The position numbers and the translations under genes are program-made. From Paenibacillus pabuli (GTDB taxonomy: Bacteria > Bacillota > Bacilli > Paenibacillales > Paenibacillaceae), in the NCBI RefSeq assembly GCF_039831995.1, contig NZ_JBDOIO010000003.1, positions 620,001-684,000 on the forward strand: a DNA stretch of 64,000 bases. Direction: 5' to 3'. Numbering within the stretch: position 1 is the stretch's first letter; each line of letters starts with the position of its first letter. A model generated the notes under the pieces. That model was not told the DNA's origin. It saw nothing but the letters and a program-made list of their open reading frames with translations, and did not search any database. This document shows positions 45,507 through 53,918 of this stretch, in pieces.

Positions 45507-47246
45507 ATGATAAAAGTTGATAACTTATCCTTCTCATTTCCGCAAAAAGAATTATATAAAAACATTTCATTTACATTAGAAGAAGGTCAACATTGCGCTT
45601 TTATCGGAACGAGTGGCAGTGGGAAAAGTACGTTAATCGATATACTGATGGATCCGGAACGATATTTGTTTGAGGGCAAGTTAGAGATAGATCCGGATTG
45701 CAAAATCGGGCATGTAAGTCAGTTCTCGCAAGCAGACAATACCAAAGAAATGACCGTTTTTGAGTATATCGGAGAAGAATATATCAAGATACAAGATGAA
45801 ATCAACGCGATTTATGCTGAAATGGAAACCACATCAGACATGGATTCGCTGCTGGAAAAGGTTCAATTGGCTTTAGACGCATTCGATTCGATGGACGGAA
45901 ATAATTTTGAAAACACCATTAATAAGCAGCTAAACCTGGCAAACCTCATGAAGCTCAAAGATCTTAACGTATCCGACCTGAGCGGCGGAGAATTCAAACT
46001 CATTCAAGTGATGAAGGAAATGCTTAGTCGCCCAGACTTGATGATTATGGACGAACCCGATGTGTTTTTAGATTTTGAAAACTTAAATGCGCTCAAAAGG
46101 CTTATTAATGCCCACAAGGGCATGCTGCTGGTGGTTACGCACAACCGATATTTATTGAATCATTGTTTCAACAAAATTATTCACCTTGAAAACACGGAGA
46201 TTCAAGAGTTTGATGGGCGATATATTGATTATAACTTCTCACTACTTCAGACTAAAATTGAGTTACAAGAACTTACAGTCGCTGAAGCTGAAGAAATAGA
46301 GAGAAACGAGAACATCGTTAATAATCTTAGAGTTATCGCAACTTATAATACAGAAGCATCCAGAGGCAGAGCATTAAAAGCTAGAGTTAGGTTTACAGAA
46401 AGATTGGAAGCGCGTAGAATTAAAGCGCCATTTGTTGATATTAAGCAACCGAATATTAGTTTTGGTATGGATCATGAACTTGAAGATACCACTGTTATAA
46501 ATGTCAATAATTATAGCGTTGCCTTTGATGACTTGCTTTTAGACAATGTTAACTTTGAGATAAAATCTACAGATAAAGTTGCCATTATCGGTTCAAACGG
46601 TACCGGGAAAACAACTTTACTCCGAGAAATCTTTAAAAATAATCATGATTCAATTGAAATAAATGCTGATGTTAACGTGGCTTATTTATCTCAGGTTCAA
46701 GGCGAAATGCTAAAGGATTCCAATACAATACTAGATGAATTCATCGATGCTGGGTTTAAAACTTATGATGAGATTAGATCGTATATTTCAAACCATGGCT
46801 TTGAAGGAGAAATCCTTAATCAAAAGATAGAATCTTTATCTGGTGGAGAAAAAAACATGCTTCAATTGGCTAAAGTTTCTGCCAGTAAAGCAAACGTATT
46901 ACTTCTTGATGAACCGACAAGCCACTTAGATACCTATACACAAATTGCACTGGAGAAAGCCATTGAGGACTATAAAGGTGCAATTCTCATGATTTCTCAT
47001 GATTTTTATTCTGTTGTAAATGGTATGGATTATGTCTTAATCATTGAAGATAAGGCGATTAGAAAAATGAGCATGCAAGAATTTAGTGAGATGATTTATG
47101 CGATTCATTTTGATAAAAACTATTTGGAAACTGAACAAAAGAAAAAAGCGGTTGAAATGAAAATAGAATTGGCTCTGAAAGATACTAATTTTGAATTGGC
47201 AAAAGTAATGGTTGATGAGCTGGAAGAGCTAATTAAGTTGCTTTAA
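45507..47246 (+). CDS. ABC-F family ATPase, ribosome-protection type
   Basis: About 579 residues with two ABC domains and no membrane segment. Domain 1 has Walker A GTSGSGKST, signature LSGGE and Walker B LMIMDEPDVFLD. A charged linker of about 80-100 residues follows (ELTVAEAEEIERNENIVNNL onward). Domain 2 has GSNGTGKTT, LSGGEKN and VLLLDEPTSHLD. Both catalytic Glu residues are kept. ABC-F proteins of this type bind the ribosomal E site and displace antibiotics acting at the peptidyl-transferase centre. ATG 45507 after AAAGG gives the usual MIKVDNLSFSF start; ATG 45408 would add 33 residues. The first ~740 bases are near 45% GC and the rest near 33%, so the gene may be a mosaic. Which drug it counters cannot be read from the sequence. 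Confidence 0.88.
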   Translation: MIKVDNLSFSFPQKELYKNISFTLEEGQHCAFIGTSGSGKSTLIDILMDPERYLFEGKLEIDPDCKIGHVSQFSQADNTKEMTVFEYIGEEYIKIQDEINAIYAEMETTSDMDSLLEKVQLALDAFDSMDGNNFENTINKQLNLANLMKLKDLNVSDLSGGEFKLIQVMKEMLSRPDLMIMDEPDVFLDFENLNALKRLINAHKGMLLVVTHNRYLLNHCFNKIIHLENTEIQEFDGRYIDYNFSLLQTKIELQELTVAEAEEIERNENIVNNLRVIATYNTEASRGRALKARVRFTERLEARRIKAPFVDIKQPNISFGMDHELEDTTVINVNNYSVAFDDLLLDNVNFEIKSTDKVAIIGSNGTGKTTLLREIFKNNHDSIEINADVNVAYLSQVQGEMLKDSNTILDEFIDAGFKTYDEIRSYISNHGFEGEILNQKIESLSGGEKNMLQLAKVSASKANVLLLDEPTSHLDTYTQIALEKAIEDYKGAILMISHDFYSVVNGMDYVLIIEDKAIRKMSMQEFSEMIYAIHFDKNYLETEQKKKAVEMKIELALKDTNFELAKVMVDELEELIKLL

Positions 47247-47363
47247 ACTACTACTCTTTAATCGAATGATTACAAGTGAGTGAATTGAGTTACAGCGAAT
47301 AGGGCTAAAGTGAATTAGTCTGAGTTCAATGATGAAACATGATGTTGGTGAAAAAGTAGCCAT

Positions 47364-47402
47364 AAAAAAGACACTGATGAATAGAATATCAGTGTCTTTT
47401 TA
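47364..47402 (+). terminator. Terminator after ABC-F
   Basis: AAAAGACACTGAT (47366-47378) pairs with ATCAGTGTCTTTT (47388-47400), then T residues. This hairpin argues against the small open frame at 47329-47604 being a gene. Confidence 0.85.
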
Positions 47403-47464
47403 CTGCATTGATTTCTTGATACAGTTATCAATCGTTAATTTACCTTTAAATACATGTTGGAACA

Positions 47465-47507
47465 TGTCGCGGGACAAGAACATTGTTCCATTCAAAGTCG
47501 CTAAAAT
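47465..47507 (+). repeat. GGACAAGAAC repeat family, copy 4
   Basis: TGTCGCGGGACAAGAACAT, then TGTTCCATTCAAAGTCGCTA, matching the first 40 bases of copies 1 and 2 with a few changes. The following hairpin half and later sites are lost. It lies just downstream of the ABC-F terminator and, with copy 3, brackets the UMP-kinase/ABC-F unit in the same orientation. Confidence 0.7.
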
Positions 47508-48035
47508 AGGGAGACGTGTTATCAAGAACAAAGTCCTTCCTGAAGTTAAGAACAGATCCCCAAAGAAAACAAATTGTAACGTAATATCCGTTTCATTAAG
47601 CTAACGGTCAGGTTAGTTCAAAATCAAAAAAAGCGAAGATAGAAGAATAAAGTTAGGAAGTAGAGGGGAAATGTCAGTGTTTCTTCTTGGTTTGTTCTTT
47701 TTAGCATCAGCTTCCAGCTTTGATATCGGAAACAAAACGCTTTCTGTCATTCTTTATCATGCCTATCCCAATCGCGGTCGGCGTATGTGTAAACAACGGC
47801 GTTTATGGCCGTTTGTCCTTTTGTTGATGTACTCGTTCATGCCGTTTTTATAGCTAAGAAGCATAAAGGCCAGCGTCAGTAAGGCATGGAGCAGCTCAGA
47901 CCATCGTATATATAAAGAAGCAATGCTAAGTTAAGCCGACATAGAACGTTGTTATTGTCAGGAAGCGAGTGACCAAACGGATCTCAATTAGACGAAACAA
48001 GTACATAATATCATGAGAATACTCCCTCAAAAAGT
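47508..48035. other. Decayed region with a possible broken membrane-protein frame
   Basis: A frame at 47671-47853 (60 codons, with GAGGGG before ATG 47671) begins with a hydrophobic segment (MSVFLLGLFFLASASSFDIG) and then turns into basic, non-hydrophobic residues. A neighbouring frame continues with a hydrophobic stretch and then AKKHKGQRQ and a stop at about 47880. This pattern suggests a frameshifted small membrane protein. I do not recognise the family, and the rest of the region holds nothing I can support. Confidence 0.35.
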
Positions 48036-48077
48036 TTGACAAGATCAAGATGATCGTATATAACTTAACTAGTTATA
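48036..48077 (+). promoter_or_regulatory. SigA promoter and dyad operator of the VOC gene
   Basis: TTGACA (48036-48041), a 17-base spacer, then TATAAC (48059-48064): a near-consensus vegetative promoter. Overlapping it is a dyad TATAACT (48059-48065) facing AGTTATA (48071-48077), with a further related AGTTATAA at about 48086. The convergent Rrf2 regulator downstream is the natural candidate to bind here. Confidence 0.65.
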
Positions 48078-48120
48078 ACCATTGTAGTTATAATTAAAAA
48101 ATAAAAAATTGGAGGCTAAC

Positions 48121-48483
48121 ATGAAAATCATTAATCATTTTATCCCCGTTTTTACTGAGCAACTGGAATCAACCGTTGCTTATTATGAGTCGCTTGCTAA
48201 CCGACCTATGGATCGCACTTGGGATATTCCCGAAGCTGGCTTATCTTTAGCCACTGTATACCCATACGTTATTGTTTCTGGAAGTCCCGAGGCCATGAAG
48301 CCTGCTAGATCACTCCGTGCTGTGGTGTATGTTGATTCCATGAACGAATTGAAGGAAGAATTAAAAAAACAAAATACCCTTATTATAAGGGATCAGTATG
48401 GTCCTATTGGTCCAAGCATTTTTGTTCAACATCCCGATGGTAGTTTTATTGAATATGTAGAGCCTGCGCAAGCTACTCTTTGA
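48121..48483 (+). CDS. VOC-superfamily (glyoxalase/bleomycin-resistance fold) protein
   Basis: A small cytoplasmic protein of 120 residues with one VOC beta-alpha-beta-beta-beta unit: FIPVFTEQLESTVAYYESL at the start and PSIFVQHPDGSFIEYVEP at the end, where the final Glu is the usual metal-ligand position. VOC proteins act as dioxygenases, isomerases or drug-binding proteins, so the reaction is not known. ATG 48121 is 6 bases after GGAGG. It has its own strong promoter with a dyad operator and faces an Rrf2 regulator gene, so it is probably an inducible stress or detoxification protein. Confidence 0.8.
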   Translation: MKIINHFIPVFTEQLESTVAYYESLANRPMDRTWDIPEAGLSLATVYPYVIVSGSPEAMKPARSLRAVVYVDSMNELKEELKKQNTLIIRDQYGPIGPSIFVQHPDGSFIEYVEPAQATL

Positions 48484-48502
48484 CTGGTGAAAAATTAAAA
48501 AA

Positions 48503-48546
48503 TGCAAAATAAAGCTACTCTACCAAAAGAGCAGCTTTATTTTGCA
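48503..48546. terminator. Bidirectional terminator between the VOC and Rrf2 genes
   Basis: A 19-base stem, from TGCAAAATAAAGCT at 48503 to AGCTTTATTTTGCA ending at 48546, with A/T runs on both sides. It serves both converging genes and overlaps the last codons of the Rrf2 gene. Confidence 0.85.
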
Positions 48547-48971
48547 TTTGCTTTCATCCGTATTTGCTCCACAATCTGAGCTAAGGAAACAGAAGCCAGT
48601 TCATGCTCCATGGCCTTCTGCGCATTAGAGAGTTGGGGTAATAGAACCGATTCAATGTTCATTCCTACCGAACAATTGGGGTCAGTATCCTTGTGAAAAT
48701 TGAAAAGCTGATTTCCTTCTACGGATTCGACCGCTTGAAAGATATCCAGTAGGGTTAACCTATCAGGAGATACCAGAAGAGATGCTCCCGCAACTCCTGG
48801 TTTTGTTTCAATATACCCGGCTTTTTTGAGCTGGGCCATAATCCTTCTAATTACAACAGGATTACTATTGATGCTGCGGGCAATCCGATCGCCTGTACTA
48901 TATATGGGGTCCAGCGTGATCATGGAGAGAATATGGACTGCCATCGAAAAGCGACTGCTTATTTGTTTCAT
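48537..48971 (-). CDS. Rrf2-family transcriptional regulator
   Basis: A 144-residue winged helix-turn-helix regulator starting KQISSRFSMAVHILSMI, with the recognition region RIARSINSNPVVIRRIMAQL and the wing AGYIETKPGVAGASLL. IscR/NsrR-type members bind an iron-sulphur cluster through three Cys; here only one Cys (NCSVG) is present, so it is closer to the YwnA-type without a cluster and may sense through that single Cys. It has a good promoter on its own strand. The facing VOC gene has a dyad operator and is the likely target. Confidence 0.85.
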   Translation of the reverse strand: MKQISSRFSMAVHILSMITLDPIYSTGDRIARSINSNPVVIRRIMAQLKKAGYIETKPGVAGASLLVSPDRLTLLDIFQAVESVEGNQLFNFHKDTDPNCSVGMNIESVLLPQLSNAQKAMEHELASVSLAQIVEQIRMKANAK

Positions 48972-48993
48972 CTACTCACCTTCTTTGCTACAC

Positions 48994-49022
48994 AGTATAG
49001 TTCCATTTAAAGAACAGGTCAA
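48994..49022 (-). promoter_or_regulatory. SigA promoter of the Rrf2 gene
   Basis: On the minus strand: TTGACC (49017-49022), a 17-base spacer, TATACT (48994-48999). The spacer contains GTTC...GAAC, a short dyad that may allow autoregulation. Confidence 0.6.
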
Positions 49023-49490
49023 TTAACAGTTTTTCCAGCAGGACACAAGAGGGTCAAAAGTCATTTGCAAGCACTTTATGGTTCCATGAATTAAGAAGTT
49101 ATTTCGAAGAATAAAGGCTGGCACTAATAGTGGGACAAGAAAAAAGTGTCACCTATCAGGTTGCTGTGAAAATAACAGTATATTGTAAATTTTTTAAAGG
49201 TGCTGATGGAATGCTGCACTTATAATAAGATATCAAACATTAGAGTAGTGACACATCACGTAAAGCTTAATCAATCAATAGCTCTATTGGGTGGTTTTTA
49301 AGTTATTCACCGAGATGTCAGAAAGAATTGATCCTTTCTTGAACGTTTAGGGGCAAATGCGTGACCACAATTGAATTGCTAAATGACAAAGATATAATAA
49401 TTTTAAATATCAGGTTCTGCAATGTGCTGAGCATATTCAAAGAACAGATTAGGAAGACTGAGGGAGCAGGTCTCCTTCTTGTCATTTACT
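49023..49490. other. Gap upstream of the oxidase operon, no gene seen
   Basis: AT-rich, no supported coding frame. A short palindrome GTGACACATCAC lies at about 49249-49260. A stray GGGACAAGAA at 49132-49141 lacks the rest of the repeat family. Promoters for the oxidase operon should lie in this or the following stretch, but none is clear. Confidence 0.4.
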
Positions 49491-49508
49491 TTGTGAAAAA
49501 TTTCTCTT
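49491..49508. promoter_or_regulatory. Possible Rex operator before cydA
   Basis: TTGTGAAAAATTTCTCTT keeps the left half (TTGTGAA) and part of the right half of the Rex consensus TTGTGAA-N4-TTCACAA. Rex represses cyd genes in Bacillus when NADH is low. The match is imperfect. Confidence 0.35.
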
Positions 49509-49665
49509 TCTAGAGGTGTGAAAGTAGATGATGCGCTGAACGCAAGAAAACGAATCTGTTGAATATGGCAGAACCTGCTATTAGATGTAAATAGGGAGAA
49601 GTCAACTTAGGCATGTGCAATATCCTACTAATGATTGACGAATTTTGAAGGGAGGCAGCAAAGGA

Positions 49666-51030
49666 ATGGACATTGATACAGTGCTGTGGAGCAGGCTGGT
49701 GACAGGAATGACATTGGGGTTTCACGTTATTTTCGCGACCTTAGGTGTTGGTGTTCCACTAATGATCGCGATTGCCGAGTTCATCGGTATCCGCAAGAAA
49801 GACCCCCACTACATACTGATGGCCAAAAGGTGGTCGCGAGGGTTTGTCATTTCCGTTGCCGTTGGGGTTGTGACAGGCACGGCGATTTCACTGCAGCTGG
49901 CCTTAGTGTGGCCGAATTTTATGAAGCTGGCAGGAAATGTTATTGCTCTTCCGTTATTTATGGAAGTGTTCGCATTCTTTTTTGAAGCAATTTTCCTGGG
50001 CATTTATCTGTATACGTGGGACCGGTTCAAAAATCCTTACAAGCACTGGTTGCTAACGATTCCCATTGTGGCAGGGGCAGGAATGTCTGCGGTATTTATT
50101 ACGACGGTAAACGGATTCATGAACCAGCCTGGGGGATTCACCATGGAAGGAGGAGTATTCACGGCCGTTGACCCGATGCAAGCGATGCTCAATACGGCAA
50201 CGTTCTCCAAGGTGTTCCATGTATTAAGCTCAGCCTATTTGACAGGAGCTGCACTGTTAGCGGGAATTGCAGCTTTTACAATCCTTCGTAAAGGTGTCAC
50301 TGGATACCACAAAAAAGCATTGAATCTTATGATGGCTGTTGTTATGGTGTTTGGATTGCTCAATACGTTAGCCGGTGATGTATCTGCCAAATTTTTAGCT
50401 GAGCACCAGCCGGAAAAACTGGCTGCAGCGGAATGGCATTTTGAGACCGAAAGCGGCGCGGATTTGATTCTGTTAGGTTGGCTTAATGCCGAGCATGAAA
50501 TTATTGGGGCACTTCACCTGCCTAAACTTCTCAGTTTTCTGGCTTATGGTGATTTCAATGCGGAAGTAACCGGTCTAGATGAATTTCCGCTGGATGAACA
50601 GCCACCACTTTTGGTGCATTATTTGTTTGACTTGATGGCAGGCATCGGATTCGCTTTGCTCGGCATTTCATTGTTGTATTTCCTGTTTGTATTTTGGAAA
50701 AAGAGAAATGAGCTCAACAAGTGGTTACTTCGAGTGATTGCTTTGAGCGCGCCGCTTGCTTTTCTAGGCGTTGAACTAGGTTGGTTTTACGCCGAGCTTG
50801 GACGGCAGCCATGGATCTTAAGAGGATATATGCGCGTTGAAGAGGCAGCTACGACCTCGCCAAGTGTGAGAATTCTATTTTTCCTTTTCCTTCTTCTGTA
50901 CATCGTACTGGGTACCGTTTGCGTTCTCGTCCTTCGGCGCTTGTTCAACAATAATCCGGTGGAAACCGAGATGGAGAAATGGAAGCAGCATGCGGGCGAT
51001 AAAACAACAACAAAGGGGGGGCACTCTTAA
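49666..51030 (+). CDS. cydA: Cytochrome bd-type quinol oxidase subunit I
   Basis: Membrane subunit of 454 residues that oxidises quinol and reduces oxygen to water. Seen: about nine membrane segments; His in GFHVIFATLG near the start (haem ligand position); GTAISLQ; a second His in FHVLSSAYLTGAALLAG; and RQPWILRGYMRVEEA near the end. The loop between segments 6 and 7 is short, as in the cyanide-insensitive (CIO/YthA) type rather than the long-loop E. coli type. ATG 49666 is used because GGGAGG lies 10 bases before it. The stop overlaps the next start (TAATG). With the following three genes it makes a complete cydABDC-style operon. Confidence 0.93.
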   Translation: MDIDTVLWSRLVTGMTLGFHVIFATLGVGVPLMIAIAEFIGIRKKDPHYILMAKRWSRGFVISVAVGVVTGTAISLQLALVWPNFMKLAGNVIALPLFMEVFAFFFEAIFLGIYLYTWDRFKNPYKHWLLTIPIVAGAGMSAVFITTVNGFMNQPGGFTMEGGVFTAVDPMQAMLNTATFSKVFHVLSSAYLTGAALLAGIAAFTILRKGVTGYHKKALNLMMAVVMVFGLLNTLAGDVSAKFLAEHQPEKLAAAEWHFETESGADLILLGWLNAEHEIIGALHLPKLLSFLAYGDFNAEVTGLDEFPLDEQPPLLVHYLFDLMAGIGFALLGISLLYFLFVFWKKRNELNKWLLRVIALSAPLAFLGVELGWFYAELGRQPWILRGYMRVEEAATTSPSVRILFFLFLLLYIVLGTVCVLVLRRLFNNNPVETEMEKWKQHAGDKTTTKGGHS

Positions 51031-52043
51031 TGAATTACGAGTTGGTTGGAATATCGGTACTCTGGTTGTTTCTGTACGGATATTTAATTGTGGCTTCCAT
51101 TGATTTCGGAGCAGGTTTCTTTGCCTTTTATGCCCGATTGACGAAGCAAGACCATCTGATTAATCGCTTGATTTCGCGTTATTTATCGCCCGTATGGGAG
51201 ATCACCAACGTATTTTTTGTTTTCTTTTACATTGGCATAATTGGATTCTTTCCGGATACGGCGTACTACTATGGTTCGGCGCTAATTGTCCCAGGAAGCA
51301 TTGCGGTCATTTTGCTCGCCATTCGCGGTTCGTTCTATGCTTTTGAAAATTATGGCTCTAAAAAAAACCTCGTATATCTGTTTTTATACGGAGCGTCGGG
51401 TTTGCTTATTCCGGCGTCGTTGTCAGTAGCCTTGACACTGTCTGAAGGTGGCTTTATCTTTCAGCACGGTGAGTCGGTTTCTCTGGATTACTGGGCGCTA
51501 TTGACCAATCCGTTATCATGGAGCATTGTTGGACTGGCGATTGTGTCCGTGCTGTTCATAAGTGGATCATTTCTGGCGTTTTACGCTTCCCGAGCAGAAG
51601 ATCAGGGTGCATTAAAATTGATGCGCACTTACGCACTGTTCTGGAGTACGCCGACTATTATCATCGCACTAACTGCATTTATCTATTTGGGTCAACACAA
51701 TGAACGACATTTTCAAAATATGATGGATTTATGGTGGTTGCTTGCACTCTCTGTTGCTTTCTTTATGATTGCAATGTGGCTGTTATATAGCGGACGTCGC
51801 TATGGCTTAGCCTTCATATGCATTATGCTGCAATTTTTCTGCGCCTTTTTCGCTTACGGGATTGGGCAGTATCCTTATATCCTTGACCCGTATATTACGA
51901 TTCAGAGCAGCGTCACTGCACCATCGATGGGCTTCGCGCTGGTTGTTGTATTCATCGGCGGAATGTGTTTGTTGATTCCTTCTCTTTTTCTGGTGTTCAG
52001 ACTTTTCCTGTTTGACGCGGACTATGTAAAAGGTAAAAAGTAA
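51030..52043 (+). CDS. cydB: Cytochrome bd-type quinol oxidase subunit II
   Basis: Partner of subunit I, 337 residues with about eight to nine membrane segments (LVGISVLWLFLYGYLIVASIDFGAG near the start, which is the family signature). It is overlapped by the end of the previous gene, so the two subunits are made in step. The sequence is closer to the YthB/CIO form. The CydD gene follows after about 70 bases. Confidence 0.92.
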   Translation: MNYELVGISVLWLFLYGYLIVASIDFGAGFFAFYARLTKQDHLINRLISRYLSPVWEITNVFFVFFYIGIIGFFPDTAYYYGSALIVPGSIAVILLAIRGSFYAFENYGSKKNLVYLFLYGASGLLIPASLSVALTLSEGGFIFQHGESVSLDYWALLTNPLSWSIVGLAIVSVLFISGSFLAFYASRAEDQGALKLMRTYALFWSTPTIIIALTAFIYLGQHNERHFQNMMDLWWLLALSVAFFMIAMWLLYSGRRYGLAFICIMLQFFCAFFAYGIGQYPYILDPYITIQSSVTAPSMGFALVVVFIGGMCLLIPSLFLVFRLFLFDADYVKGKK

Positions 52044-52112
52044 GCTGATCGATGATTATCGTAGGTGAGGTAAGACTCCTTGCAGGAGTTTTACATAGAG
52101 GAGGGGAGTTAT

Positions 52113-53918
52113 GTGAAAAAAGAAACAAGCTTGATCGCACAACAAATGTCTGGGCAACGAAAACGTCTCGTTTACCTCGTAGTCATTTCGCTTGCACTGG
52201 GCGCGGCTATAGTAAGTCAGGCCGCATTGCTGGCACAAACAGTCCAAAGGATATTCGTGGAAAAAGCCTCCATTTCATCGGTTACCGGTTTACTCGGTGT
52301 ATTGTTAGTCGTTATGGCTGTACGCACGCTATTGTCATATGGTAACGGCAGAATCGGCTTACGTATGGCTGCCACCGCCAAGACGAACATGCGAGCAGAC
52401 GTGTTGAAGCAATTGACCCAGAATTCTATGCTTTTTGCCATTCACGGACAAACCGGGGAAAAGGTGAGCCTTGCGCTGGATGCCGTCGATGAAGCTGACA
52501 GTTATTTCAGTCAATACATGCCTCGTATGGTGGAAGTCGCAATGATTACGATTCTGATTTTGATTGTTACGTTTTTCCAACATGCTAACACGGGCTTCAT
52601 CCTGTTGTTTACAGCTCCGTTTATCCCCCTATTCATGATCTTGGTGGGGCTGAAAACGAAAAATAAATCCGAAGAAAAATATGCGCAACTGGCCGAGTTT
52701 TCTGGAACGTTTCTGGATTCGCTTCAAGGGCTGGTTACATTGAAAATATTTGGACGGGCTCGGCGTCAGCAGCAGGTCATTGAACGCAGCAGCCTAGGAT
52801 ATCGGGATGCAACCATGGGTATTTTGAGGGTTGCGTTTACGAATACGTTCATGCTGGAATCGATCGTCATGTTAAGTATCGGTATTGTTGCTCTCGAACT
52901 GGCTATTCAGTTGCTCGTTTTCAAAACGATGTCGTTCCACACTGCTTTTCTCGTATTACTGCTTGTTCCGGAGTTTTACAGTCTGTTGAAGAATATGGGA
53001 ACGGCTTTTCACAGTGGAAGAACAAGTATGGGAGCGGTTCGCAGGATTGAAAAGATGCTTGCGGAAACCAACGGTAGTGAAATTATGCAGCATATGGATC
53101 ATGAAGAGACGTACTCTAGCGATACTAACGAGCTGTTGGAAGAACACCATGGCTCTCCTACCGAGCTTATTCCAATGCCACCCTCCATTGAACTGAATAA
53201 AGTCCGGTTTCAGTATGGATCCAGTTCATTTGAACTTCAGGCTGAACGGATCTCGGTTGGACCTGGAGAACACATTGCCATTGTTGGAAAAAGTGGATCT
53301 GGTAAAACGACCTTGTTGCATCTCATTGCTGGTTTGCTAAAACCGACGTCGGGGGTAATCATGGTGAATGGAAACCCGCTTTCACAGCATGATGTGTCCG
53401 CATGGTTCGAACATATTAGCTACATTACGCAGCATCCATATATTTTTGCAGGCACATTCGCTGAAAATATCGCGATTGCTGCTGGTCGTAACGTCACCAG
53501 GTCCGAAATCGAACAGGCGGCGGAGCAAGCAGGACTTGCAACGATTGCCGCGCAACTGGAACACGGATTTGATACCTTAGTTGGTGAAGGGGGCCGCGGG
53601 CTGTCCGGTGGGGAAAAGCAACGTCTTGCCTTGGCGCGAGCCTTTTTAAAGCGGCCGGCCATCATTTTGTTTGACGAGCCTACGGTGGGGCTTGATTTGC
53701 ACACCGAACGTGTATTACAACGTTCCATTGCAACTTTAGCCAAGACGGCGACGATGATTACGGTGGCTCACCGTTTATATACGATTCGACAGGCCGACAA
53801 GATTTTGTTTATGGATCATGGAGAGGTAGTAGCTTCAGGAAGCCATGACGAGCTATTGAAATGCTTGTCTCCGTATGCCGAAATGGTCAACGTTCAACGA
53901 AAAGGGGGTTCAGCATGA
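52113..53918 (+). CDS. cydD: CydD-type ABC exporter half (cytochrome bd assembly)
   Basis: A 601-residue fused membrane-ATPase half-transporter. Residues ~20-330 hold about six membrane segments; the ATPase follows with Walker A GKSGSGKTT, signature LSGGEKQRLALARAF, Walker B IILFDEPTVGLD and the switch His in AHRLYT. CydDC exports reduced thiols and binds haem, and is needed for cytochrome bd assembly. The start is GTG 52113 after GGAGGGGAG; TTG 52080 is less likely. It overlaps the next gene by ATGA at 53915-53918. Confidence 0.92.
   Translation: MKKETSLIAQQMSGQRKRLVYLVVISLALGAAIVSQAALLAQTVQRIFVEKASISSVTGLLGVLLVVMAVRTLLSYGNGRIGLRMAATAKTNMRADVLKQLTQNSMLFAIHGQTGEKVSLALDAVDEADSYFSQYMPRMVEVAMITILILIVTFFQHANTGFILLFTAPFIPLFMILVGLKTKNKSEEKYAQLAEFSGTFLDSLQGLVTLKIFGRARRQQQVIERSSLGYRDATMGILRVAFTNTFMLESIVMLSIGIVALELAIQLLVFKTMSFHTAFLVLLLVPEFYSLLKNMGTAFHSGRTSMGAVRRIEKMLAETNGSEIMQHMDHEETYSSDTNELLEEHHGSPTELIPMPPSIELNKVRFQYGSSSFELQAERISVGPGEHIAIVGKSGSGKTTLLHLIAGLLKPTSGVIMVNGNPLSQHDVSAWFEHISYITQHPYIFAGTFAENIAIAAGRNVTRSEIEQAAEQAGLATIAAQLEHGFDTLVGEGGRGLSGGEKQRLALARAFLKRPAIILFDEPTVGLDLHTERVLQRSIATLAKTATMITVAHRLYTIRQADKILFMDHGEVVASGSHDELLKCLSPYAEMVNVQRKGGSA

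Noticed and set aside
47329..47604. 91-codon open frame after ABC-F
   Set aside because: It runs straight through a clear U-tailed terminator and repeat copy 4, has no good ribosome binding site and reads like non-coding sequence.
49132..49141. GGGACAAGAA, a possible fifth copy of the dispersed repeat
   Set aside because: Only 10 bases match; the TGTCG head and the following TTCC/AAGTCGCT are missing, so chance is likely.
49249..49260. GTGACACATCAC palindrome as an Fnr/Crp site before the oxidase operon
   Set aside because: The spacer is 4 bases instead of 6 and the outer bases do not match, so it was not annotated as an operator.
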